Shown one piece after another: positions 41,886 to 49,589 of a stretch of DNA of 49,589 nucleotides (position 1 is its first letter; every line of letters starts with the position of its first letter). Source of the stretch: an uncultured Lachnoclostridium sp. Lineage in GTDB: Bacteria > Bacillota > Clostridia > Lachnospirales > Lachnospiraceae. The notes beneath the pieces are model-generated. The model saw only the letters and a list, made by a program, of their open reading frames with translations, was not told the DNA's origin and did not search any database. The DNA is taken from positions 1-49,589 of the forward strand of contig CAKNJS010000016.1 of assembly GCA_930986645.1 (NCBI GenBank). The letters run 5' to 3'. A program made the translations under genes and the position numbers.

Positions 41886-43196
41886 TCAGATCAACCGGCG
41901 TACTTTTTCGATATCCACAACGCCTCCGTCAATCAGACTCTGCAGTGATTTCAGAATTCCCAGCTTCGCATGGTTCCATGTAAGTCCTCCTTGAAAATAT
42001 ACTGCATAGGGCGGTTTAATCGGCCCGTCCGCCGACAGCTCAATCGAAGATCCCTGTACAAAAGCACCTGCCGCCATAATCACGTCACTGTCATATCCGG
42101 GCATTGCCCACGGTTCCGGAGTCACATAGCTGTCAACCGGCGCTGCAGCCTGAATTCCTTTACAAAATGCGATCACGCCGTCCGCACTGCCCAGCGTCAC
42201 AGCCTGAATGATATCATGCCGGGACTCTGTGCCGTCCGGGATAACCGGATATCCCAGTTTTTCATAGATGTTTGCAGCAAATACAGCACCTTTGAGCGCA
42301 CCGCACACTACAGTCGGCGCGAGAAAGAAGCCCTGATAGAATGACTGCATCACCCCGAGAGATGCCCCCACTTCTTTACCGAGCCCCGGAGATGTCAGCC
42401 GGTAAGCACAATTCTCGATCAAATCTTCTCTTCCCGCAATATATCCTCCGATCGGTGCAAGACCACCTCCCGGATTTTTAATCAGAGAACCGACAATCAT
42501 GTCTGCCCCCACGTCACTAGGCTCGATCCGCTCCACAAATTCACCGTAACAGTTATCGACCATACAGATCACATCTGGTTTTCTCTCCTTGATAAATGCG
42601 ATCAGCTCGCCAATCTTTTCCACAGAATAGCTCGGTCGGGTCTGATATCCCTTGGAGCGTTGGATTGTCACAAGCTTCGTGCGCTCATTCAGCGCCGCTT
42701 CAATTGCCGGATAATCAAAATATCCGTCTTCCAGAAGTTCCACCTGCCGGTATGTCACTCCATATTCTGCAAGAGAACCGTTGGAGGGACGTATACCGAT
42801 CACTTCTTCCAGCGTATCGTAGGGCTTTCCCACAGGAGACAGAAGTTCATCACCCGGGCGCAGATTCGCTGCCAGAGCAAGGGCGAGAGCATGAGTCCCG
42901 CAGGTGATCTGAGGACGGACCAGAGCAGCCTCTGTATGAAATACGGACGCATACACAGCCTCAAGCGTATCCCTTCCCATGTCGTTATATCCGTACCCGC
43001 TGACATAATTAAAACAGCCTTCGCTGACACGGTTATCCTGCATGGCCTTGATAACTTTCAACTGATTGTATTCCGCCGTCTCATCAAATTCACGGAAACG
43101 TTCTTTTAAGCCTTCTTCAATTTTCTGTCCATATTCCCAGACTTCGGCAGAAATGCCGAGCTGTCCGTACATATATCGTGATTCTGTATTTTTCAT
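41886..43196 (-). CDS. PLP-dependent methionine gamma-lyase-like protein (YnbB family)
   Basis: A 436-residue fold-type I PLP protein of the family once called aluminium resistance protein (Bacillus YnbB). The PLP lysine is Lys240 in GSLIKNPGGG; ITCGTHALALALAANLRPGD binds the cofactor phosphate and DNCYGEF holds the ring-binding Asp. The substrate is not established. In Bacillus subtilis ynbB also lies near miaA. Confidence 0.88.
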   Translation of the reverse strand: MKNTESRYMYGQLGISAEVWEYGQKIEEGLKERFREFDETAEYNQLKVIKAMQDNRVSEGCFNYVSGYGYNDMGRDTLEAVYASVFHTEAALVRPQITCGTHALALALAANLRPGDELLSPVGKPYDTLEEVIGIRPSNGSLAEYGVTYRQVELLEDGYFDYPAIEAALNERTKLVTIQRSKGYQTRPSYSVEKIGELIAFIKERKPDVICMVDNCYGEFVERIEPSDVGADMIVGSLIKNPGGGLAPIGGYIAGREDLIENCAYRLTSPGLGKEVGASLGVMQSFYQGFFLAPTVVCGALKGAVFAANIYEKLGYPVIPDGTESRHDIIQAVTLGSADGVIAFCKGIQAAAPVDSYVTPEPWAMPGYDSDVIMAAGAFVQGSSIELSADGPIKPPYAVYFQGGLTWNHAKLGILKSLQSLIDGGVVDIEKVRRLI

Positions 43197-43212
43197 CGTT
43201 TTCTTTCCTTCT

Positions 43213-44163
43213 TTATATTATCCCTTTCCCTCGAATGCATTTGAGCATATATTCCGCCAGCGTGTCCTCATCCTGCCCGATAACGGAACGATCCGCCCAT
43301 ATCACATCTTTTTCCCGTTTAAACCATGTGATCTGGCGTTTTGCAAAATGTCTGGTGTCTCTCTTTATAATCCGTACTGCTTCATCGAGCGTATATTCAC
43401 CGTCAAGATATGCGTAGAGTTCCTTGTACCCCAGTCCCTGCATGGCTGTGGAGTCCCTGCGTACGCCGCGTTTCTTCAGATACCTCACTTCATCGAGCAG
43501 TCCGCGCTCCATCATCACATCCACTCTCCGGTCGATCCTCTCGTACAGACGGCTTCGTTCATCCGTCAGCACAAAATAAGCATAGTTATAAGGAGACTCT
43601 TTCTGACGCTGTACCTCATTATGTTCAGAAATCCGCTTTCCAGTCTGATGATAATATTCCAGAGCTCGGATAATGCGCTTGATATTGTGCGGATGGATCT
43701 CTCTGGCGGACTCGGGATCTGCTGTTTTCAGCATTTCGTAAAGTTCAAAAGCTCCCTTTTCGCTGCCTGCTTTCTGTTCCAGTTTCTTTCTGTATGACTC
43801 ATCGCCATCGTTTTCAGTAAAATCAATATCATAGAGCAGCGCCTGAATATAGAAGCCGGTTCCGCCTGCCACAAGAGGTATCTTTCCCTTTGCCCATATC
43901 CTGTCGGCCGCTTCTTTCGCCATTTTCTGGAAACGTACCACATTAAACTCTTCCTCCGGTTCCAGAATATCCAGCAGATAGTGGGGTACACCCTCCATTT
44001 CTTCTTTTGTGATCTTTGCTGATCCGATATCCATATGGCGGTACACCTGCATGGAATCCGCTGATATAATCTCCGCCCCTGCCGCTTTGGCCAGACGGAT
44101 AGAAAGTGCGGTCTTTCCAACCGCCGTAGGTCCGGCAAGTATAATAAGCGGTTTTCCTGTCAT
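43213..44163 (-). CDS. miaA: tRNA dimethylallyltransferase
   Basis: A 316-residue enzyme that prenylates A37 of tRNAs reading codons that begin with U. The P-loop is GPTAVGKT (residues 11-18). SADSMQVYRHMDIGSAK, VPHYLLDI and VAGGTGFYIQALLYD are typical. ATG at 44163 is chosen, with GAGGAG about 9 bases upstream. It follows mutL by 30 bp, the classical mutL-miaA order. Confidence 0.96.
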   Translation of the reverse strand: MTGKPLIILAGPTAVGKTALSIRLAKAAGAEIISADSMQVYRHMDIGSAKITKEEMEGVPHYLLDILEPEEEFNVVRFQKMAKEAADRIWAKGKIPLVAGGTGFYIQALLYDIDFTENDGDESYRKKLEQKAGSEKGAFELYEMLKTADPESAREIHPHNIKRIIRALEYYHQTGKRISEHNEVQRQKESPYNYAYFVLTDERSRLYERIDRRVDVMMERGLLDEVRYLKKRGVRRDSTAMQGLGYKELYAYLDGEYTLDEAVRIIKRDTRHFAKRQITWFKREKDVIWADRSVIGQDEDTLAEYMLKCIRGKGII

Positions 44164-44193
44164 AATACCAGCTCCTCTCATTTTCTAAGTCCG

Positions 44194-46233
44194 CTATACG
44201 ATTCTCTTAAATTTCTTTTCCAGTTCCTTCTTTGTCATCGCAATGATTGTCGGTCTGCCGTGCGGACAATGATACGGATTATCCAGAGTAAGCAGCTCCC
44301 CGATCAAAGCATCCACCTCCTGTGCTGAAAGACGGTTATTTCCTTTTACTGCCGCCTTACACGACATAGAAGCCACTTTCTCATCAATCAGCTCCGGTGT
44401 CATGGAAGTCGAGATTCCATCTGCCAGATCATCGATCATTTCCATCAGAAGTTCTTTCTTTGCAATTCCGAACAGATTGTCCGGTACTGCTCTTACCGCA
44501 TATTCTTCGCCCCCGAAAGGCTCGATCTCAAAACCTATCCGTTCGAAACGGTCCATATTCTCCTTGAGCAGTTCTGCCTCCTGCATAGACAGTGACAGAA
44601 TGATCGGCGGGCTTAAATACTGGGAGGTAAATTCTCTGTTTTTCATTCCTTTTAAAGTGCGCTCATAGAGCACTCTCTCATGGGCTGCATGCTGATCTAT
44701 AATATAAAGACTGTCCTGATACTGGACAAGCCAGTATGTGTCAAAAACCTGGCCGATCAGCTTATATTCTGCTTTTACATCCCGTTTCAGGAAATTTTCC
44801 TCAAACAGATCCATCTGCCGGTTTTCTGTCGGCTGCGCGTTATACACAGCAGCTTCCCTAATACGGTCCGCCTGCTCTTCCTGCCGGTAGATACCGCTTC
44901 TGTCAGACACTTCTGCAGAGGATGCCCGGTTGTGGTATGCCATGACACGCTCGCGCATCTTCCTGATAAAGTAATCCTCATCGTGGACTTCTTCCTTTCT
45001 TTTGCCCGGATCTGTATCTTTCTCTTCCGTCCGGGACAATAAATCCGAAGGATTCTTATTCTCCTGTGAGCGCGAAGATAAGGCATTCAAAGCGTCAGAC
45101 CGTACTGCCGGCCGGGCACCTTCCGGAACAGTTCCGGTCGTTCTCGGTTTCAGAAGGAACGGACTTTCTTTTACTGTGCGCTCCTCCGTCGATTTTTTCT
45201 TATCCGGTTCCAATGGCTCCGGCACTTCCGCCTGCTGGATCAGCTCAGGTTCCAAAAGTCTGCGGTGAACACCCTCAAAAACTGTATTGTACACGTCCTG
45301 CTGACGTTGAAATCTCAGTTCCATCTTTGTCGGATGGACATTAACGTCTATCTGCTCTCCATCTATATGAAAATGGAGCACTGCGAACGGGAATTTATGC
45401 TGCATTGTGAAATCCCGGTATGCATCCTCCAGAGATTTGGAGATCATCGGACTCTTTACATAGCGGCCATTCACAAAAAAATTCTCAAAATTGCGGTTTC
45501 CCCTTGTGATCACAGGCTTTCCCAGATAACCGGTAATCCGTAAACCTCCCTTCTCGTAGTCGATATCAAGAAGGTTTGCCGCGACATCCCGTCCGTATAC
45601 ACTGTAGATTACATCTTTTAATCGGCCGCTTCCCGAAGTGCGAAGTTTTTCCTGTCCGTTATTCAGAAATATAAGCGCCACCTCCGGATGAGACAGAGCA
45701 AGGTGGATCAGCAGATCCTGCACGTGTCCCGCCTCAGTTACCGGAGTCTTTAAGAATTTCCTTCTTGCAGGAACATTATAGAAAAGCTGGCGTACAAGGA
45801 ACGTTGTACCGTTGGGGGCCCCTGTTTCTTCAATAGAGATTTCTTTACCGCCCTCAATGATATACCGGGTTCCAAGCTCTTCATCCGCTGTTTTTGTGAT
45901 CAGTTCAGTCTGTGTCACAGCGGCAATACTAGAAAGAGCTTCTCCCCTGAATCCTAATGAACTGATATGGGCGAGATCTTCTACACTTCGGATCTTGCTT
46001 GTGGAATGCCGGAGAAATGCACTGCGGACATCGTCATGCTCAATACCGCATCCGTTATCCATGATACGGATCAGCGAAATGCCGCCGTCTTTGATCTCCA
46101 CCGTCACGGATGTCGCTCCGGCATCAATTGCATTCTCAACCAGCTCTTTCACGATCGAAGCCGGGCGCTCAATTACTTCGCCGGCAGCAATCTTATCAAT
46201 TGTCACCTGATCCAGTACCTGTATGTGAGGCAT
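44194..46233 (-). CDS. mutL: DNA mismatch repair protein MutL
   Basis: A 679-residue MutL. The N-terminal GHKL ATPase has ENAIDAGATSV, DNGCGI and GFRGEAL. The C-terminal domain carries the endonuclease motif DQHAAHERVLYE (about residue 510) and the zinc-linked CPHGRPT near the end. This is the self-nicking MutL of bacteria without MutH. A long acidic linker of low conservation lies at about residues 330-480. It follows mutS by 39 bp. Confidence 0.97.
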   Translation of the reverse strand: MPHIQVLDQVTIDKIAAGEVIERPASIVKELVENAIDAGATSVTVEIKDGGISLIRIMDNGCGIEHDDVRSAFLRHSTSKIRSVEDLAHISSLGFRGEALSSIAAVTQTELITKTADEELGTRYIIEGGKEISIEETGAPNGTTFLVRQLFYNVPARRKFLKTPVTEAGHVQDLLIHLALSHPEVALIFLNNGQEKLRTSGSGRLKDVIYSVYGRDVAANLLDIDYEKGGLRITGYLGKPVITRGNRNFENFFVNGRYVKSPMISKSLEDAYRDFTMQHKFPFAVLHFHIDGEQIDVNVHPTKMELRFQRQQDVYNTVFEGVHRRLLEPELIQQAEVPEPLEPDKKKSTEERTVKESPFLLKPRTTGTVPEGARPAVRSDALNALSSRSQENKNPSDLLSRTEEKDTDPGKRKEEVHDEDYFIRKMRERVMAYHNRASSAEVSDRSGIYRQEEQADRIREAAVYNAQPTENRQMDLFEENFLKRDVKAEYKLIGQVFDTYWLVQYQDSLYIIDQHAAHERVLYERTLKGMKNREFTSQYLSPPIILSLSMQEAELLKENMDRFERIGFEIEPFGGEEYAVRAVPDNLFGIAKKELLMEMIDDLADGISTSMTPELIDEKVASMSCKAAVKGNNRLSAQEVDALIGELLTLDNPYHCPHGRPTIIAMTKKELEKKFKRIV

Positions 46234-46272
46234 ATCGTTTTCTTTCCTTTCATTTGTTTCACTATATCATAT

Positions 46273-48924
46273 CTACCATCTGTTCTTCAGTTTATTCTGC
46301 AGGCGGTAAATTGTATTAAGAGCATCGATCGGCGTCATATTGCCGACGTCCAGATTCTTAAGTTCCTCCAAGACATCGTCATCTTTGACCGTATCGAACA
46401 AAGACATCTGGGCAATATCAACTTCATCATATTTTTTCGTTTTCGGTTTTTTCTTTGATATTTTATCTTTTACTGCAATTTCGCTTACCCGGTTGGTTAT
46501 ATCCTCCTCGCTCAGTTCCTCAACAATTTCCTTTGCCCGGTTGATAACCAGATCCGGAACTCCCGCAAGCTTGGCAACTTGAATTCCGTAGCTCTTATCT
46601 GCACCGCCTTTCACAATCTTCCTCAGGAAGACAATATCGTCCCCCTTCTCTTTTACAGCGATACAGTAATTGTTTACGTTATCAATCTTCCCCTCCAGCT
46701 CGGTCAGTTCATGATAATGTGTTGCGAAAAGGGTTTTTGCACCGAGCAGACGGCTGTCGCTGATATATTCCACTACGGCCCATGCGATAGAGAGCCCGTC
46801 GAATGTGCTTGTACCGCGTCCGATCTCATCTAGTATCAGAAGGCTCTTTGAAGTAGCGTTTCTTAAAATATTGGCTACTTCTGTCATTTCGACCATAAAT
46901 GTACTCTGCCCGGAAGCGAGATCATCCGAAGCACCTACTCTGGTAAAAATCCGGTCTGAGATACAGATGTTCGCGCTTTTTGCAGGTACAAAAGATCCCA
47001 CCTGCGCCATAAGGGCAATCAACGCTGTCTGCCGCATATAGGTTGACTTTCCTGCCATATTCGGGCCCGTGATAATAGAAATCCGGTGCTTTTTATCGTC
47101 CAGATATGTATCATTTGCAATAAACATATCATTCGGGATCATCCGTTCTACTACAGGATGCCGTCCCTCTTTTACGTCAATAACTCCTTTTTCATTAATC
47201 TTTGGACGCACATAATTATTCCGTTCAGCCACAAGGGCAAGAGAAGCAAATACATCCAGTGCTGCCACTGCTTTCGCCGTCTGCTGGATCCGTTCTACTT
47301 CTGCAGCAATCTTGTCCCGCACATCCGTATAAATCTCATACTCCAGAGCGTACAGCTTATCCTCCGCGCCCAGAATCATATCCTCAAGTTCTTTTAATTC
47401 GGGCGTAATATAGCGCTCTGCATTGGCCAGCGTCTGCTTGCGCGTATAATATTCAGGAACTAGATCTTTATAGGAGTTGGTTACCTCCAGATAATAACCG
47501 AATACTTTATTATATTTGATTCTTAAATTCTTGATTCCGGTCTTTTCTCTCTCATCATTCTCAAGCTTCGCCAGCCAGTCCTTTCCGTCGGACTTCGCGC
47601 GCCTCAGCTTGTCAACCTCCTCGTTAAAGCCGTCGCGGATAATATTTCCTTCTTTCATTGCAATAGGAGGTTCTTCGCGTATCGCATTTGTGATCAGCGA
47701 ACACAGATCCTCCAGAGGATCCAGATCTTCCATAATAGATTTCAGGAGATCACACTGCATATCCTGAAGAATATACCGGATAGGCGGGAGCATTTCCAGA
47801 GAAGTACGGAAAGCGGTCAGGTCACGCGGGTTTGCCGTGCCGTATGTGATCTTTGTAATCAGGCGTTCAAGATCATAGACCGGTGACAGATACTCCCTGA
47901 GCTCCTCTCGTGAAATCGCCTGTTCTTTTAATTCCTGCACCGCATCCAGACGTCTTTCAATCTCTTTTTTGTCTATCAGCGGCTGTTCCACATATTTGCG
48001 AAGCGTACGCGCTCCCATGGCAGTCTTCGTCTTGTCAAGCACCCACAGAAGAGAGCCTCGCTTCTGCTTTTCCCTTAATGTCTCACAAAGTTCCAGATTT
48101 CTCCGGGTCGAACTGTCCAGCATCATATACTTACCGGAGGTGTACGGTGTAATATGAGTCAGGTTGGTAAGATTATTCTTCTGTGTCTCAAGAAGATACT
48201 GCAGGAGTGCCCCTGCACTGATAACTCCGCAGTCATAATCTGCAAGGCCGAGTCCGGCAAACGAAGACACTTTGAAGTGATCCAGAAGCTTCTGCCTGCA
48301 TACCGCATCATCAAAATACCATGCATCCAGCGAGTAAATCGTGATCCCCAGCCTGTCTTTCATGCCGTCCAGATCCATCCCGCTCATATAGAACGCTTCA
48401 TTGCAGATAATCTCGGACGGAGAGAAACGATAGATTTCATCCATCAGCTTAGCGCTGTCCTCGATCTCGGTCACAAAATAATCACCGGTCGTAATATCAG
48501 CTACCGAGACGCCGTACCGGTCCGCAATATAGACGATACACATAATATAATTATTTTTTGACTCATCCAGAGCCTGTGTGTCCAGATTTGTACCGGGTGT
48601 CACGATACGGACAACCTCACGCTTCACGATTCCTTTCGCAGTCTTCGGATCCTCTACCTGCTCACAGATTGCTACCTTGTATCCTTTGGAGACGAGCTTA
48701 TTGAGATAGCCTTCCACAGCATGATAAGGGACACCGCACATGGGTGCCCTCTCCTCCTGTCCGCAGTTCTTTCCGGTCAGCGTGATCTCCAGTTCCCGTG
48801 ACGCGGTAAGCGCGTCATCAAAGAACATTTCATAAAAGTCGCCTAATCTATAGAACAGAATGCAGTCCTGATACTGGGATTTCGTCTCCATATACTGTTT
48901 CATCATTGGTGTTAATTCAGCCAC
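46273..48924 (-). CDS. mutS: DNA mismatch repair protein MutS
   Basis: A 883-residue MutS1. The mismatch-reading Phe-x-Glu motif is Phe30-Tyr31-Glu32 (GDFYEMF). The ATPase domain has Walker A GPNMAGKST (about residue 620), DEIGRGTSTFDG and the ATHYHELT motif. The C-terminus ends soon after the helix-turn-helix region. It is the first gene of the operon, with a strong promoter in front. Confidence 0.97.
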   Translation of the reverse strand: MAELTPMMKQYMETKSQYQDCILFYRLGDFYEMFFDDALTASRELEITLTGKNCGQEERAPMCGVPYHAVEGYLNKLVSKGYKVAICEQVEDPKTAKGIVKREVVRIVTPGTNLDTQALDESKNNYIMCIVYIADRYGVSVADITTGDYFVTEIEDSAKLMDEIYRFSPSEIICNEAFYMSGMDLDGMKDRLGITIYSLDAWYFDDAVCRQKLLDHFKVSSFAGLGLADYDCGVISAGALLQYLLETQKNNLTNLTHITPYTSGKYMMLDSSTRRNLELCETLREKQKRGSLLWVLDKTKTAMGARTLRKYVEQPLIDKKEIERRLDAVQELKEQAISREELREYLSPVYDLERLITKITYGTANPRDLTAFRTSLEMLPPIRYILQDMQCDLLKSIMEDLDPLEDLCSLITNAIREEPPIAMKEGNIIRDGFNEEVDKLRRAKSDGKDWLAKLENDEREKTGIKNLRIKYNKVFGYYLEVTNSYKDLVPEYYTRKQTLANAERYITPELKELEDMILGAEDKLYALEYEIYTDVRDKIAAEVERIQQTAKAVAALDVFASLALVAERNNYVRPKINEKGVIDVKEGRHPVVERMIPNDMFIANDTYLDDKKHRISIITGPNMAGKSTYMRQTALIALMAQVGSFVPAKSANICISDRIFTRVGASDDLASGQSTFMVEMTEVANILRNATSKSLLILDEIGRGTSTFDGLSIAWAVVEYISDSRLLGAKTLFATHYHELTELEGKIDNVNNYCIAVKEKGDDIVFLRKIVKGGADKSYGIQVAKLAGVPDLVINRAKEIVEELSEEDITNRVSEIAVKDKISKKKPKTKKYDEVDIAQMSLFDTVKDDDVLEELKNLDVGNMTPIDALNTIYRLQNKLKNRW

Positions 48925-48995
48925 ATTCGTACTCCTTTACTATATCTGTACCCCGTCTTTCCATACAGGTAAACGGACAAATTTTCTGCTGATGT

Positions 48996-49024
48996 ATTAT
49001 AGCATTTTTGAGAATTGACTTCAA
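48996..49024 (-). promoter_or_regulatory. promoter of the mutS-mutL-miaA operon
   Basis: On the minus strand TTGAAG (49019-49024), 17-base spacer, perfect TATAAT (48996-49001) preceded by TG (extended -10). Confidence 0.75.
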
Positions 49025-49040
49025 CTGCTGATAAAGAAAG

Positions 49041-49457
49041 TCACAGCACATGAAAATCCGGTCTCTTCTCTCCGTACAGGAAGTGGAGCAGATATCCGCT
49101 CAAAAGGATTCCCACAGCGCACAGCCCGGAAAATATGATGGTAAAGGGAAGACAGATCTGCCCCATCAGCTGGAAAGGCTGATCTGTATAATCCCACACA
49201 TTCCAATGCATAATCTTATTTACAAATATCCCCGTAATGAATTCGCAGGAGGTCACAAAAGCCGTACACCATATCACCTGTTTCCACAAAGGGGCGCTCC
49301 AGCCGGTCCATATGCCCTGCTGGGCAAAGAACACCAGACAGACACCGCCCAGCAGGAACATGGACCAGTGGGAGAACCCCCGAAAGATCATCTCAAATGA
49401 ATAATAGAGTGTTCCGCCCAGAGTTCCCAGAAATAAGTATTCACTCAGTCGTTTCAC
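49041..49457 (-). CDS. CmpB-like putative ABC transporter permease
   Basis: A 138-residue membrane protein with four membrane helices, matching the small CmpB-type family annotated as putative ABC transporter permease: SEYLFLGTLGGTLYYSFEM, then CEFITGIFVNKIMHWNVWDY and QPFQLMGQICLPF. It has no ATPase partner in view, and the family name is not backed by clear transport data. Its start is an ATG at 49457. After it only 132 bases remain, with a small hairpin (49570-49586) at the window edge. Confidence 0.82.
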   Translation of the reverse strand: MKRLSEYLFLGTLGGTLYYSFEMIFRGFSHWSMFLLGGVCLVFFAQQGIWTGWSAPLWKQVIWCTAFVTSCEFITGIFVNKIMHWNVWDYTDQPFQLMGQICLPFTIIFSGLCAVGILLSGYLLHFLYGEKRPDFHVL

Positions 49458-49589
49458 GATAAGTATCCCTCTCTTAAAAGCACTTACGGATAGTCTGAGC
49501 TTTTTTCGGATATTTTATAAGCGGAAATAACTGACTTCTTTCTACTACAATATATTTATGGTTAATACCCCTTACAGCCAGTAAGGAAT

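Noticed and set aside
49570..49586. Hairpin at the right window edge as a terminator
   Set aside because: The stem is only 6 bp and no T run is visible within the window.

Overview
The window is a chromosomal segment from a Gram-positive anaerobe of the class Clostridia, most likely a Lachnospiraceae gut bacterium. This is inferred from gene order and protein families, not from any database search. Supporting signs are the run TIGR03960 - TIGR03936 - rng - rplU - prp - rpmA - obgE, the cleavable N-terminal extension on L27 beside its protease Prp, the lspA-ylmH-sepF-yggS block, radC-mreBCD-PBP2-minDE-rodA-mgsA, and mutS-mutL-miaA without mutH. No rRNA, tRNA or CRISPR array was seen.

Layout. 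(1) 1-1130: the AT-rich end of an accessory cluster, with the tail of an unknown gene, an unknown 156-residue gene and a barstar-like inhibitor. It looks like an immunity-gene array whose toxin would lie left of the window. (2) 1157-11411, plus strand: a housekeeping block holding the two radical-SAM-associated genes, a short RNase E/G, aspartokinase, a CBS protein, L21/Prp/L27, ObgE, YhbY, NadD, YqeK and RsfS. (3) 11505-12708: a divergent SOS pair, lexA and a YneA-like LysM protein, sharing a control region with four LexA-box-like sites. (4) 12939-17318: a Xer-type recombinase, a FUSC membrane protein, TtcA and a cytidylate-kinase-like protein. (5) 17434-22447, minus strand: rluD, lspA, ylmH, sepF, yggS and an HlyD-like membrane protein. 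(6) 22873-34298, minus strand: the cell-shape and division operon radC-mreB-mreC-mreD-PBP2-minD-minE-rodA-mgsA-dacF, preceded by a COG2509 flavoprotein. minC is not in the cluster.

(7) 34901-40627 is the most interesting part. A 5.6-kb island sits between two direct repeats of 83 bp that differ at one base. The right repeat encodes the last 13 codons of a BaiN-like flavoprotein gene; the left repeat lies next to what looks like that gene's own terminator. The island carries ten mostly AT-rich minus-strand genes and gene fragments (flavin reductase, small membrane proteins, SMI1/KNR4 and other immunity-like proteins, a broken acetyltransferase, a methyltransferase stub). Several of their spacers share a recurrent sequence of about 38 bp. 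A six-helix membrane protein lies beyond them on the plus strand, between GC-richer remnants of a mobilisable element. One remnant is the start of a MobA/MobL relaxase that stops at the right repeat. No integrase is present, so the island looks like a decayed or deleted integrative element carrying a cassette-like cargo.

(8) 40585-48924, minus strand: the BaiN-like flavoprotein, a YnbB-type PLP protein, miaA, mutL and mutS, with a strong promoter in front of mutS. A CmpB-like membrane protein closes the window.

Many start codons were moved from the longest reading frame to the one supported by a ribosome binding site; these choices are stated in the entries.
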